DNA of 64,000 nucleotides from Collimonas sp. OK307. GTDB taxonomy: Bacteria; Pseudomonadota; Gammaproteobacteria; Burkholderiales; Burkholderiaceae_D. A program made the translations under genes and the position numbers. Under the pieces are notes generated by a model. The model was given only the letters and a program-made list of their open reading frames with translations, was not told where the DNA came from and ran no database searches. Shown here in pieces: positions 37,921 through 46,926 of the stretch (within the stretch, counting starts at the first letter, position 1; each line of letters starts with the position of its first letter). The stretch spans positions 62,001 through 126,000 of the forward strand of contig NZ_FOQI01000007.1 of assembly GCF_900113705.1 (NCBI RefSeq). The letters run 5' to 3'.

Positions 37921-37948
37921 CGTCATTCCCGCGAACGCGGGAATCCAT
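37921..37948. repeat. Interspersed palindrome in pyrB-pyrC' gap
   Basis: ATTCCCGCG, AA, CGCGGGAAT at 37925-37944 within the larger CGTCATTCCCGCGAACG context ending GGAATCCA. This sequence type is a widely dispersed intergenic palindrome in many proteobacteria. Here it interrupts an operon rather than ending it. Confidence 0.65.
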
Positions 37949-37992
37949 TTTACTCAAATCAATTATTTATCGAATCGCCATAACATTTACAG

Positions 37993-39282
37993 ATGAAACT
38001 TCACATCAAAAACGGCCGTCTGATCGACCCCGCAAACAATATCGACGCGCAACAGGATTTGTTTATTGCCGCAGGCAAGATCGTTGGCGTTGGCACTGCC
38101 CCCGCCGATTTTTCCGCCAACAAAACGATTGATGCCAGCGGCCTGGTGGTGACGCCGGGCCTGGTCGACCTGAGTGCACGTCTGCGTGAACCCGGCTATG
38201 AATACAAGGCCACGCTGGAATCGGAAATGCAGGCCGCCATGCAAGGCGGCGTCACCAGCCTGGTATGCCCGCCGGACACCGATCCGGTGCTGGATGAGCC
38301 TGGTCTGGTGGAAATGCTGAAGCATCGCGCCAAGAGTTTGAACCAGGCGCACGTCTATCCGCTGGGGGCATTGACAGTCGGACTGAAGGGCAAGGAACTG
38401 ACTGAAATGGCAGAGCTGACCGATGCCGGCTGTATCGGTTTCGCACAGGCCGAAGAGCCGATTCTGGACACCACCGTGTTGCTGCGCGCCTTGCAATACG
38501 CGCGAACCTTTGACTACACCGTCTGGCTGCGTCCGCAAGATCCATATCTGGGACTTGGCGGGATTGCGCATAGCGGCGCGGTTGCTTCGCGACTCGGGTT
38601 GTCGGGCGTACCGACCATGGCAGAAACGATTCGCCTGCAGACCATTTTTGAACTGGTGCGCGCGACCGGCGCCCGTGTGCATCTATGCCGGATTTCTTCG
38701 GCACCGGGTCTGGAGTTGATCAGGAACGCCAAGAAAGAGGGCCTGCCGATCAGCTGCGACGTCGGCGCCCATCACATCCACATGACGGATGTCGATATAG
38801 GTTTCTTCGATTCGAATGCAAGAATGACGCCGCCGTTCCGTTCGCAACGCGATCGCGATGCGATTCGGCAAGCGCTGCTGGATGGCACTGTCGATGCAAT
38901 CTGTTCCGACCATACGCCGGTCGACGACGATGAAAAATTGCTGCCGTTCGGCGAAGCAACGCCCGGCGCCACCGGCCTCGAACTGCTGCTGTCGCTAGCC
39001 TTGAAATGGGCTGAGGAATGTGTGTCTCCGGCTGAGCAAGGACTCAGCCGGGCAGTGGCAAAGATCACCACTGATGCAGCACGTGTAGCTGGCTTGCCGG
39101 CCGGCCAGCTGAAAGTTGGCAGCATCGCCGATATCTGTATTTTCGATCCGGCCGTACGCTGGAAAGTGGAAGCCAAAGAGTTGGCTAGCCAAGGCAAGCA
39201 CACGCCGTTTCTCGGGTATGAACTGAGCGGAAGGGTGAAGACCACGATTGTGGCCGGTCATATAGCATTCGAACGTGTATGA
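37993..39282 (+). CDS. pyrC: Dihydroorotase-like protein PyrC', probably non-catalytic
   Basis: 429 residues with the amidohydrolase barrel of class I dihydroorotases (TPGLVDLSARLREPGYEYKATLESE, CPPDTDPVLDEPG, ICSDHTPVDDDEKLLPF, GSIADICIFDP). The HxH zinc motif of active enzymes (VHVHLREPG type) is replaced by SAR at residues 61-63, and the other His ligands appear changed (TVWLRPQDP and VHLCRIS). This matches the PyrC' proteins of pseudomonads, which do not hydrolyse dihydroorotate but hold the PyrB trimers in an active dodecamer. A true dihydroorotase gene should exist elsewhere. The stop overlaps the plsC start (ATGA). Confidence 0.92.
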   Translation: MKLHIKNGRLIDPANNIDAQQDLFIAAGKIVGVGTAPADFSANKTIDASGLVVTPGLVDLSARLREPGYEYKATLESEMQAAMQGGVTSLVCPPDTDPVLDEPGLVEMLKHRAKSLNQAHVYPLGALTVGLKGKELTEMAELTDAGCIGFAQAEEPILDTTVLLRALQYARTFDYTVWLRPQDPYLGLGGIAHSGAVASRLGLSGVPTMAETIRLQTIFELVRATGARVHLCRISSAPGLELIRNAKKEGLPISCDVGAHHIHMTDVDIGFFDSNARMTPPFRSQRDRDAIRQALLDGTVDAICSDHTPVDDDEKLLPFGEATPGATGLELLLSLALKWAEECVSPAEQGLSRAVAKITTDAARVAGLPAGQLKVGSIADICIFDPAVRWKVEAKELASQGKHTPFLGYELSGRVKTTIVAGHIAFERV

Positions 39283-40031
39283 GCGGCTTGCGTTTGATAC
39301 GGGTGCTGATGCATCTGGTTGCCGGTCTGTGGACTTGCGCGGTCGTGTTCCCGCTGATCGATACGGCGGGGCGGCAGTTGCGCATACGGCGTTGGTCGGT
39401 TGAGCTGCTGGCGATCTGCCGGGTCCAGGTCACGCTACGCAATCCGCAAAACAATACAGCAGCATCGCGCGCCCTGATCGTTGCCAATCACGTATCGTGG
39501 CTTGATATCTTTGTCATCAACTCGATCCAGACTTGCCAGTTCGTGGGTAAATCGGATATCCGCGACTGGCCCTTGCTCGGCTGGTTGTGTGAAAAAGGCG
39601 GCACGATTTTTATCGCGCGTGGCAAGCAGCGCGATGTACGGCGCATATTCCAGGGCCTGGTGACAAGTATTGAAGCTGGCGCCAGGGTCGCCTTCTTCCC
39701 CGAAGGAACCACGGCGGCGCAGGGTTCGATCCTGCCTTTCCACGCCAATCTGTTCGAGGCAGCGCTCGATGCGAAAGTACCGGTCCAGCCTTACGCCTTG
39801 CGTTATCTGGATCAGCACGGAGCGTTGCATCCGGCCGCGGACTTCATCGGTGACATGACATTTGCCCAAAGCATGCTGGCGATTTTGAAAGCGCCTCCCA
39901 TGCGAGCCGAGCTGATTCAACTGGCGCCTATCGACACGACCGGATTGCACCGCCGCGACCTGGCAGTTATCGCGCGTGCCTCGATTGCAGAGGCGTTGGG
40001 CGTGGCGGAAAAAAAAGCGGTCGAGACCTGA
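39279..40031 (+). CDS. plsC: 1-acyl-sn-glycerol-3-phosphate acyltransferase
   Basis: 250 residues. The acyltransferase motifs are NHVSWLDIFVI (H-x4-D), the block around GTIFIARGKQRDVRRIF and FFPEGTTAAQGSILPFH. A hydrophobic N-terminal helix (VLMHLVAGLWTCAVVFPLI) places it on the inner membrane. It converts lysophosphatidate to phosphatidate or acts on related lysolipids. It is translationally coupled to pyrC' (ATGA) and ends 4 bp before the convergent apaH. Confidence 0.9.
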   Translation: MSGLRLIRVLMHLVAGLWTCAVVFPLIDTAGRQLRIRRWSVELLAICRVQVTLRNPQNNTAASRALIVANHVSWLDIFVINSIQTCQFVGKSDIRDWPLLGWLCEKGGTIFIARGKQRDVRRIFQGLVTSIEAGARVAFFPEGTTAAQGSILPFHANLFEAALDAKVPVQPYALRYLDQHGALHPAADFIGDMTFAQSMLAILKAPPMRAELIQLAPIDTTGLHRRDLAVIARASIAEALGVAEKKAVET

Positions 40032-40035
40032 CGTT

Positions 40036-40869
40036 TTATCCCGGTCGCTGCGCCTGCGGACAGCTGACCTGAAGCAGCATGCGATCGGCCAGCCGAACCG
40101 CGGTCAGTTTGCCGCCCCATACGCAGCCGGTATCCAGTCCGATCAGATTCGGCCTGAGCACCAGCCCCAGCGTCGACCAATGCCCGCACACCACTGTGAC
40201 ATCCTGGGTCTGCCGTTGCGGCACGTCGAACCACGGCAGATAGCCGGGCATGGATGTCCCGGTGCTGCCCTTGGCAGTCAATTCCATGGTGCCATCTTCA
40301 GTGCAAAAACGCAGGCGGGTCAAGGCGTTGACGATACAGCGCAAGCGCGCGTTGCCTTGCAGCGCTTCGTCCCAGCGAGCTGGCTGGTCGCCATACATCT
40401 CACGCAAGAACTCTACCCAATGCGGACCGCGCAGCACGCTTTCAACTTCTTGCGCCAACGACACCGTTTTAGCCGCAGACCACTGGGGCAGTGTGCCGGC
40501 GTGTACAAATAAATGGCCATCTTCCAGCAACGCCAGCGGGCACTGCCTTAACCAGTCGAGCAACTCTTCGCGATCGGGGGCGTTGAGAATGTCATCCAAA
40601 GTGTCGCTGCGATGGAGTTTGCGGATGCCATGTGCTGCGGCCAGCAAATGTAGATCGTGATTGCCGAGCAGGGCTTGTGCGCGATCGCCGAGTGAGCGGA
40701 TCAACCTGAGCGTTGCCAGTGACTGCGGGCCGCGATTGACCAGGTCGCCGACGAAGATCAGACGGGCGCCGGGGCTGGTCGCATCGATGCGTTTTAGCAG
40801 ATCCAGCAGGCTTTGGTGGCAGCCTTGCAAGTCGCCGATGGCAAATAAGGTGGAGCTGATGGATGTCAT
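40036..40869 (-). CDS. apaH: Bis(5'-nucleosyl)-tetraphosphatase, symmetrical
   Basis: 277 residues from the ATG at 40869. Metallophosphatase motifs are [15 protein letters not shown]-type ([20 protein letters not shown]), [40 protein letters not shown] and [11 protein letters not shown]. Family members hydrolyse diadenosine tetraphosphate to two ADP and also remove Np4N caps from RNA. The frame continues upstream to 40965 but family similarity begins at [13 protein letters not shown]. Confidence 0.95.
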   Translation of the reverse strand: MTSISSTLFAIGDLQGCHQSLLDLLKRIDATSPGARLIFVGDLVNRGPQSLATLRLIRSLGDRAQALLGNHDLHLLAAAHGIRKLHRSDTLDDILNAPDREELLDWLRQCPLALLEDGHLFVHAGTLPQWSAAKTVSLAQEVESVLRGPHWVEFLREMYGDQPARWDEALQGNARLRCIVNALTRLRFCTEDGTMELTAKGSTGTSMPGYLPWFDVPQRQTQDVTVVCGHWSTLGLVLRPNLIGLDTGCVWGGKLTAVRLADRMLLQVSCPQAQRPG

Positions 40870-41254
40870 ATTTTGTAGCAATTGCAACAATTGAGGTTCG
40901 TTATTGTAGATCGGGAGTATGGTTCTTGAGTCGCTCGCGAGGTTTTGTAATTTAGGCAAGTACACAAATTAATATCAGACTTGAGGACGCAGGCTGCGGC
41001 ACTTCCTTTATTTAGATTTGTCAGAAGCTACTCAGGCGGCAATTATTGTCAGGTTGTTGTTTTGCAACAAAATGTTACATAGCTTACCAATATGTGCCTG
41101 GTTAAAGATGACTAAATGTTATTTAGGTAACTTATATTGGCCGCCAATAGTGGATAATCCAAGGTTACGCGCGAATTTGGTGACTTCGAAAAAATGCGCA
41201 ACGTTTAGTGCGAGTGGTGCGTAACCTTCGAAAACCTATTTTTAGGATATAGAC
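40870..41254. other. 385-bp divergent region upstream of rfbB
   Basis: No gene is visible. It separates divergent apaH and rfbB. It contains a plausible sigma-70 promoter (TTGTCA, 17 bp, AATTAT) and, near rfbB, a 10-bp inverted repeat AAGGTTACGC (41161-41170) / GCGTAACCTT (41219-41228), plus two copies of CTTCGAAAA (41184, 41226). I see no JUMPstart or ops (GGCGGTAG) element. Confidence 0.6.
41018..41046 (+). promoter_or_regulatory. Candidate sigma-70 promoter for the rfb operon
   Basis: -35 TTGTCA (5 of 6 consensus) at 41018-41023, a 17-bp spacer, and -10 AATTAT (4 of 6) at 41041-41046. It would give a leader of about 200 bases before rfbB that contains the inverted repeat at 41161-41228. 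Confidence 0.35.
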
Positions 41255-42334
41255 ATGATTTTTATTACTGGCGGAGCTGGTTTTATTGGTTCCAATTTCG
41301 TACTCGACTGGTTGTCGCAAAATGACGAACCGGTGATTAATTTCGATAAGCTGACTTACGCTGGGAACATGAATAATCTGGCGAGCGTTCGCCAGGATCC
41401 GCGTCATATCTTTGTGCAGGGCGATATCGGCGACACCGCACAAGTTACCGCTCTCCTGATGCAATACAAGCCGCGTGCGATTATCCATTTTGCTGCAGAA
41501 AGCCATGTCGATCGCTCCATACATGGGCCAGCGGCTTTTGTGGAAACCAATGTCAACGGCACTTTCGGGCTGTTGGAAGCTACCCGCTCCTACTGGAGTG
41601 CCCTGCCAGACGCGGAAAAAGCAGCCTTCCGTTTTCTGCACGTATCAACCGACGAAGTCTACGGCACGCTGGGCCCCGCTGACGCACCGTTCACCGAAAG
41701 CACGCAGTACGCACCTAACAGTCCGTATTCGGCATCGAAAGCAGCCTCGGATCACCTGGTTCGCTCCTACCATCATACTTACGGTCTGCCGACGCTGACC
41801 ACCAATTGCTCCAATAACTACGGTTCGTACCACTTCCCGGAAAAACTGATCCCCCTGATCATCACCAATGCTCGCGCAGGCAAGCCGTTGCCGATATACG
41901 GCGACGGACAGCAAGTGCGCGATTGGCTCTACGTGAGTGATCATTGCACCGCGATTCGTCGCGTGCTGGAAGCCGGCAAGCCTGGTGAGGTCTATAACGT
42001 TGGCGGCTGGAATGAGAAGGCCAATCTGGATGTGGTGCATACCTTGTGCGACATTCTCGATGAACTGGATCCAAAATCGGCCGGCAGCTATCGCGATCAA
42101 ATTACCTACGTCACCGATCGCCCCGGCCATGACCGCCGCTACGCCATTGATGCTCGCAAGATCGAACGTGAGTTGGGCTGGAAACCGGTAGAAACTTTCG
42201 ATACCGGCATTCGCAAGACAGTACAGTGGTATCTGGCCAATCAGGACTGGGTAAAGAATGTCCAGTCCGGCGATTATTTGAAATGGGTAGAGAAAAACTA
42301 CGAGCAACGCCAAAATTCGGTGGAGGTCAAGTAA
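41255..42334 (+). CDS. rfbB: dTDP-glucose 4,6-dehydratase
   Basis: 359 residues, an extended [20 protein letters not shown] (NAD site), [27 protein letters not shown] with the catalytic Thr-Asp-Glu, and the [22 protein letters not shown] Tyr/Lys pair. It converts dTDP-glucose to dTDP-4-keto-6-deoxyglucose, step two of dTDP-L-rhamnose synthesis. First gene of the rfbBACD operon; its stop overlaps the rfbA start (TAATG). Confidence 0.97.
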   Translation: MIFITGGAGFIGSNFVLDWLSQNDEPVINFDKLTYAGNMNNLASVRQDPRHIFVQGDIGDTAQVTALLMQYKPRAIIHFAAESHVDRSIHGPAAFVETNVNGTFGLLEATRSYWSALPDAEKAAFRFLHVSTDEVYGTLGPADAPFTESTQYAPNSPYSASKAASDHLVRSYHHTYGLPTLTTNCSNNYGSYHFPEKLIPLIITNARAGKPLPIYGDGQQVRDWLYVSDHCTAIRRVLEAGKPGEVYNVGGWNEKANLDVVHTLCDILDELDPKSAGSYRDQITYVTDRPGHDRRYAIDARKIERELGWKPVETFDTGIRKTVQWYLANQDWVKNVQSGDYLKWVEKNYEQRQNSVEVK

Positions 42335-43233
42335 TGACAGCGCCTACATTGCAAAGCCGCAAGGGAATTATCCTGGCGGGTGGATCCGGTACCCGGCTGT
42401 ACCCCGTCACCATGGCGGTTTCAAAACAACTGCTGCCAGTGTACGACAAGCCGATGATCTACTATCCGCTGACCACACTGATGTTGGCCGGCATACGGGA
42501 AATCCTGATCATTTCGACGCCGCAGGACACTCCGCGCTTCAAAGAATTGCTGGGCGACGGGCGGCAATGGGGGATAGAGCTAAGTTACGCCGTTCAGCCA
42601 ACCCCGGATGGCCTGGCCCAGGCGTTCATTATCGGCCGCGAATTCGTCGGTGACTCACCCTCTGCCTTGATTTTGGGCGACAACATCTATTATGGCCACG
42701 ATTTCGAGAGCCAGTTACGTGCCGCGTCTGCGCGCACTGAAGGCTCCACCGTATTTGCCTATCACGTCCACGATCCGGAACGCTATGGCGTGGTCGAGTT
42801 TGACGACCAGAGGCGAGCGGTAAGTATTGAAGAAAAGCCGGCGCAGCCGAAATCCCACTACGCGGTAACCGGACTTTATTTCTATGACGGTGACGTATGC
42901 GACATCGCGGCCGGCATCAAGCCATCACCGCGAGGCGAGCTCGAGATTACCGATGTCAATCGCGTCTACCTGGAACAGCATCGCTTGAATGTCGAGTTGA
43001 TGGGACGAGGCATGGCTTGGCTGGATACCGGCACGCACGAATCATTACTGGAAGCGGGGCAGTTCATTGCCACCATTGAGAATCGTCAAGGCCTGAAAGT
43101 GGCCTGTCCAGAAGAGATTGCCTACCGTAAGGGATACATCGATGCTGCGCAACTGGAGCAATTGGCGCAATCGCTGAAGAAGAATGGATATGGCCAATAT
43201 TTGTTGGGCTTACTGAAAGATAAGGTGTATTAA
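42334..43233 (+). CDS. rfbA: Glucose-1-phosphate thymidylyltransferase
   Basis: 299 residues from the ATG at 42334, with GGAGG upstream inside the rfbB end. [37 protein letters not shown] is the pyrophosphorylase signature; [32 protein letters not shown] and [15 protein letters not shown] follow. It makes dTDP-glucose from dTTP and glucose-1-phosphate, and in most bacteria it is feedback inhibited by dTDP-rhamnose. Confidence 0.97.
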   Translation: MTAPTLQSRKGIILAGGSGTRLYPVTMAVSKQLLPVYDKPMIYYPLTTLMLAGIREILIISTPQDTPRFKELLGDGRQWGIELSYAVQPTPDGLAQAFIIGREFVGDSPSALILGDNIYYGHDFESQLRAASARTEGSTVFAYHVHDPERYGVVEFDDQRRAVSIEEKPAQPKSHYAVTGLYFYDGDVCDIAAGIKPSPRGELEITDVNRVYLEQHRLNVELMGRGMAWLDTGTHESLLEAGQFIATIENRQGLKVACPEEIAYRKGYIDAAQLEQLAQSLKKNGYGQYLLGLLKDKVY

Positions 43234-43235
43234 CC

Positions 43236-43781
43236 ATGCAAGTACAAACCACGAATATTCCAGAAGTATTGATTTTCGAACCGAAGGTTTTCGGTGACGA
43301 TCGGGGTTTCTTCTATGAGAGTTTCAATGAGCGCCGTTTCAATGAATTGACGGGTATCAGCACTAATTTTGTCCAGGACAATCATTCCAAATCCGCCAAA
43401 AACGTTTTGCGCGGATTGCACTATCAAATTCGTCAGCCGCAAGGCAAGCTGGTGCGTGTGGTAGCGGGAGAAGTGTTCGATGTCGCTGTCGACGTGCGTA
43501 AAAGTTCACCTACTTTCGGCCATTGGGTCGGTGTAACGCTATCGGCCGAAAATAAGCGGCAGTTATGGATCCCAGAGGGCTTCGCCCACGGCTTTGTTGT
43601 TACTAGCGAGTCCGCGGAATTTCTCTACAAGACTACGGATTATTGGGCACCGGAATTTGAGCGCAGCATCCTCTGGAATGATCCCGCCATTGCCATCGAC
43701 TGGCCGATTCAAGGCACGCCTTTGCTTTCGGGAAAAGATCAAATCGGCAAGCTATTGGCTGATGCGGAGGTATTCGCGTGA
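43236..43781 (+). CDS. rfbC: dTDP-4-dehydrorhamnose 3,5-epimerase
   Basis: 181 residues, a cupin-fold RmlC. EPKVFGDDRGFFYESFN, the catalytic His region NVLRGLHYQIRQPQGKLVRVVAGEVFDVAVD and WIPEGFAHGFVV match the family. It epimerises C3 and C5 of the 4-keto sugar. Its stop overlaps the rfbD GTG start (GTGA). Confidence 0.97.
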   Translation: MQVQTTNIPEVLIFEPKVFGDDRGFFYESFNERRFNELTGISTNFVQDNHSKSAKNVLRGLHYQIRQPQGKLVRVVAGEVFDVAVDVRKSSPTFGHWVGVTLSAENKRQLWIPEGFAHGFVVTSESAEFLYKTTDYWAPEFERSILWNDPAIAIDWPIQGTPLLSGKDQIGKLLADAEVFA

Positions 43782-44653
43782 AGATACTCCTTACGGGAAA
43801 AACCGGCCAGGTAGGTTTTGAACTGGAACGAAGTCTGCAAGGTCTGGGTGAAATTATTGCCCTTGACCGCAGCCAGATGGATCTCGCCAACCTGGATCAG
43901 GTGCGCGATGTGATTCGGCAGATCAAGCCCACGTTAATCGTCAATCCGGCGGCCTATACCGCCGTCGATAAAGCTGAAAGCGAACCTGACCTGGCGATGC
44001 GGATTAACGCAGAGGCGCCGGCAGTCATGGCAGAAGAAGCCAGGAAACTCGGCGCAGCGATGATCCACTATTCAACGGATTATGTATTCGACGGCACCAA
44101 GACTACGCCGTACACCGAAGAGGATGCCACGTGTCCGATTAATGTGTATGGAGAAACCAAATTGGCCGGCGAACAGGCAATCCAGGCAGCAGGTATTCCG
44201 CATCTGATACTTCGTACCAGTTGGGTCTACGGGATGCGTGGCAAGAATTTTTTGTTGACCGTACTACGCTTGGCGCAAGAGCGCGAAGAGTTGCGTATCG
44301 TCGCCGATCAGCACGGTTCGCCGACATGGTCACGTACCATCGCTGATACTACGGCTCATATCGTTGCTCAGCTCAGGAGTGAAGGCGCGCACAAACTTCC
44401 CGATACGTTGGAAAGCAGGTCCGGTTTGTATCACCTCACTGCCCAAGGTCAAACCACGTGGCACGGGTTTACTAAAACCGTTCTTGATCACCCATCGGTC
44501 ACCAAAAAACCATTAGTTATCCCAATAACAACGCAAGACTATCCATTGCCGGCGAAACGTCCTGGTAATTCTGTACTGAATTGCCAAAGCCTGATTAGCG
44601 CATTTTGTGACTTGCCGGCTTGGGACCACGCGCTCAAATTGTGTCAGGAATAA
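43778..44653 (+). CDS. rfbD: dTDP-4-dehydrorhamnose reductase
   Basis: 291 residues from a GTG start overlapping rfbC. ILLTGKTGQVGFELERSL binds NADPH, NPAAYTAVDKAESEPDLAMRINAEAP and HYSTDYVFDGTKTTPYTEEDATCPINVYGETKLAGEQAI are RmlD hallmarks with the Tyr/Lys pair. It completes dTDP-L-rhamnose. It is the last gene of the ordinary-composition part; two hairpins and a shift to AT-rich sequence follow. Confidence 0.97.
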   Translation: MKILLTGKTGQVGFELERSLQGLGEIIALDRSQMDLANLDQVRDVIRQIKPTLIVNPAAYTAVDKAESEPDLAMRINAEAPAVMAEEARKLGAAMIHYSTDYVFDGTKTTPYTEEDATCPINVYGETKLAGEQAIQAAGIPHLILRTSWVYGMRGKNFLLTVLRLAQEREELRIVADQHGSPTWSRTIADTTAHIVAQLRSEGAHKLPDTLESRSGLYHLTAQGQTTWHGFTKTVLDHPSVTKKPLVIPITTQDYPLPAKRPGNSVLNCQSLISAFCDLPAWDHALKLCQE

Positions 44654-44701
44654 TTTCCGCTCAAGTCGGAGTCCAAATTATTTTGCGCGACGTTATTTGT
44701 G

Positions 44702-44726
44702 AGTTACCCAAGAACGAAGGGTAACT
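44702..44726 (+). other. Small hairpin after rfbD
   Basis: AGTTACCC (44702-44709), a 9-base loop, GGGTAACT (44719-44726). It precedes the larger perfect hairpin and has no T-run of its own. Confidence 0.5.
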
Positions 44727-44738
44727 ATCTGGCTCAAG

Positions 44739-44782
44739 GGGAAGTGAGTAAAAATCAATGGATTGATTTTTACTCACTTCCC
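44739..44782 (+). terminator. Perfect 21-bp hairpin between rfbD and wzx
   Basis: Bases 44739-44759 are exactly complementary to 44762-44782, with a 2-base GG loop. The arm reads GGGAAGTGAGTAAAAATCAA and one more base. There is no T-run immediately 3', so it is not a textbook intrinsic terminator, but the stem is long enough to block or process a transcript. It lies exactly between the rfbBACD genes and the AT-rich polysaccharide genes. Confidence 0.6.
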
Positions 44783-44837
44783 GAAGAGTCAAATCTTCAC
44801 AAAAACATATTATTCTTGCCACTTTACAGGTTTACTA

Positions 44838-46109
44838 ATGTCTCTTAAGAGAAATACCCTATGGAATTTGTTTGGCACGGGGGCGCCACTTTTAGTTGGT
44901 GTTTTTTCGATTCCATTTTTAATGAAAAATTTAGGGATTGAGTCCTTCGGCATATTAACGTTGATATGGGCATTGATCGGTTATTTCAGTCTGTTCGATT
45001 TTGGCCTGGGCCGGGCACTAACCCAAAAGGTAGCTTCACAGCGAGCATTGGGGGCCATCGATAAACTTCCCCAGTTGATTAAAGCTGGACTGGTCTTTAC
45101 TGCAATTGCAGGGATCGTCGGGGGACTCATCTTGGCAGTGCTTGCAGCGCCCCTCGGTAATTCCTGGCTGAATGTGAGCGTGGGATTGCAAAAGAGCGCT
45201 GTATATTCATTAGCGATTGCAGCTATTGGGATACCTCTGACTACTATTACAACCGGTCTGCGAGGTGTATTAGAAGGGTTTGAAGATTTCAAGCAAATAA
45301 ATCTCCTGAAAATTCTATTGGGGATTGCGAATTTCGGGTTGCCTGTCGTTAGCATAGTGCTATTCGGACCGATACTTGAACTCGCCGTCGCAAGTTTGGT
45401 AATTGCTCGTTTGTTGAATATGTTGTTACATATCTATCCAATCAATGCCAAATTGGGTTGGACATGGGCAAAAGCGAAACTGGATTATTCTCATGTGCGG
45501 GAATTGTGGCAATTCGGTGTGTGGATGACAATGTCGAATGTAATTAGCCCGCTGATGGTTACTGCGGATCGCTTCCTGATTTCTGCAGTTATTGGAGCAG
45601 CTTCAGTTGCATATTACACAGTACCATTTGATTCTCTGATAAGAATACTTATTATCCCGGGTGCATTAACAGCCGCTCTCTTCCCGAGGTTAGCTTCATT
45701 AATTACGACAGATTTACCAGCAGCAAAAAAATTATATTCAAAATCAGTTTTGATCGTGGCAAAAGTCATGACACCGGTTTGCCTGACCATTATTTTAGGG
45801 TCATATTTTGGTCTGTCCCTATGGCTTGGAGTTGATTTTGCTAAAAAATCCTGGTTATTGACCTCCATTTTGGCTTTCGGGATTTTATTTAACGGCATTG
45901 CCCAAATACCATTCGCTGTAATTCAAGCTTCTGGCAATGTGAGGGTAACTGCACTGGTGCATTTGTTTGAATTAATTACATACGTTCCTCTTCTACTCAT
46001 CGCGTTGAAATTTTTTGGCTTGCAAGGCGCCGCAGGTGTGTGGGTGCTGCGGGTCGCAATGGATTGGTTAATTTTGCAGGGTATTGCGAAAAATATTTTG
46101 AAAAGATAA
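44838..46109 (+). CDS. wzx: Wzx-type oligosaccharide flippase
   Basis: 423 residues from the ATG at 44838, with ACAGG seven bases upstream; the frame runs back into the hairpin but that part is not gene-like. About 12-14 hydrophobic helices with few charged loops and MSLKRNTLWNLFGTGAPLLVGVFSIPFLMKNLGIESFGIL at the start match the polysaccharide transport (MATE/MVF-like) superfamily. Wzx flips the undecaprenyl-linked repeat unit across the inner membrane. Codon use is clearly more AT-rich than in rfbD. It is followed by the GT2 gene after 2 bases. Confidence 0.88.
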   Translation: MSLKRNTLWNLFGTGAPLLVGVFSIPFLMKNLGIESFGILTLIWALIGYFSLFDFGLGRALTQKVASQRALGAIDKLPQLIKAGLVFTAIAGIVGGLILAVLAAPLGNSWLNVSVGLQKSAVYSLAIAAIGIPLTTITTGLRGVLEGFEDFKQINLLKILLGIANFGLPVVSIVLFGPILELAVASLVIARLLNMLLHIYPINAKLGWTWAKAKLDYSHVRELWQFGVWMTMSNVISPLMVTADRFLISAVIGAASVAYYTVPFDSLIRILIIPGALTAALFPRLASLITTDLPAAKKLYSKSVLIVAKVMTPVCLTIILGSYFGLSLWLGVDFAKKSWLLTSILAFGILFNGIAQIPFAVIQASGNVRVTALVHLFELITYVPLLLIALKFFGLQGAAGVWVLRVAMDWLILQGIAKNILKR

Positions 46110-46111
46110 AG

Positions 46112-46924
46112 ATGACTCGAGATATAGCAATTGGGTTTGTAATATATAACCCGGAAGATGGTTTTTTAGACAGAGTTAAAATGGCAATTGAATGTGATTA
46201 TCAGATTTATATATTTGATAATTCACCTGAAAAAGAAAGTATCAGAAAATTTTCCGAAAATAGAAATGGAATAAAATATTTCACTACCGGGAAGAACCTT
46301 GGCCTTGGGTTAGGTATTTCTTCTGTTTGTGCTCAGGCATTTTATGAAAACAAATCGGCTCTGCTTTTTTTCGACCAAGATACAATATTTAATAAAGATA
46401 CCTTAGATTGTATCGAGAAATATCATTTTCAGCGTCCTGAATTGGCGGCAACACATAGCGCGATTGTTTTCAACGCCAAACGAATTGAAGAACTGGACAG
46501 CGGCAATTGTTTTAAGGATGTACCCCTGGCGATCAATAGCGGCAGTTTGTTTTATCTGAAAAATCTGAAAAAAATAAATTGGCATAGCGAAAAATATTTT
46601 GTCGACTGTGTTGACTATGAGTTTTGCTTTAGATCGAAGATGAATGGTCTGAAGATCGGCGAATATTCTTGTACTCCAGGTTTCGATCACGTAACTGAGC
46701 AAGCAGATAAAAAATATAAAATTTTTGGTAAACACTATTTGATGAGAGCTTATCCGTCATCGCGGATAATTGATGTATCAAAATCGAGTATCAAGTTGAT
46801 ATTTACTGCAATGACTTCAGGTCAATTGGCGTTTTCCCTGAATATAACAAAGCTTTTTTTGATTTATATTGCAAGTCAAATAGTTGCTAGATTTTTTAAT
46901 GCAGTAGGTGAGGAAAAGGTTTGA
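46112..46924 (+). CDS. GT2-like glycosyltransferase (rhamnosyltransferase type)
   Basis: 270 residues. GT-A features: IAIGFVIYNPEDGF at the start, IYIFDNSPEKES, the glycine-rich KNLGLGLGISSVCAQAF, FFDQDTIFNKDTL with the metal-binding DQD (88-90) and VDCVDYEFCFRSKMNGLKIGE. The arrangement resembles RfbF/WbbL-like rhamnosyltransferases, which fits the rfbBACD genes upstream, but the donor is inferred. The C-terminal 60 residues are hydrophobic and may associate with the membrane. The sequence is AT-rich. Confidence 0.82.
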   Translation: MTRDIAIGFVIYNPEDGFLDRVKMAIECDYQIYIFDNSPEKESIRKFSENRNGIKYFTTGKNLGLGLGISSVCAQAFYENKSALLFFDQDTIFNKDTLDCIEKYHFQRPELAATHSAIVFNAKRIEELDSGNCFKDVPLAINSGSLFYLKNLKKINWHSEKYFVDCVDYEFCFRSKMNGLKIGEYSCTPGFDHVTEQADKKYKIFGKHYLMRAYPSSRIIDVSKSSIKLIFTAMTSGQLAFSLNITKLFLIYIASQIVARFFNAVGEEKV

Positions 46925-46926
46925 TA

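Noticed and set aside
40870-41254. JUMPstart/ops element for RfaH before the polysaccharide genes
   Set aside because: No GGCGGTAG core is present in the region.
44739-44782. Insertion sequence or MITE end
   Set aside because: No transposase, target duplication or second copy is seen; the palindrome is self-contained with a 2-base loop.
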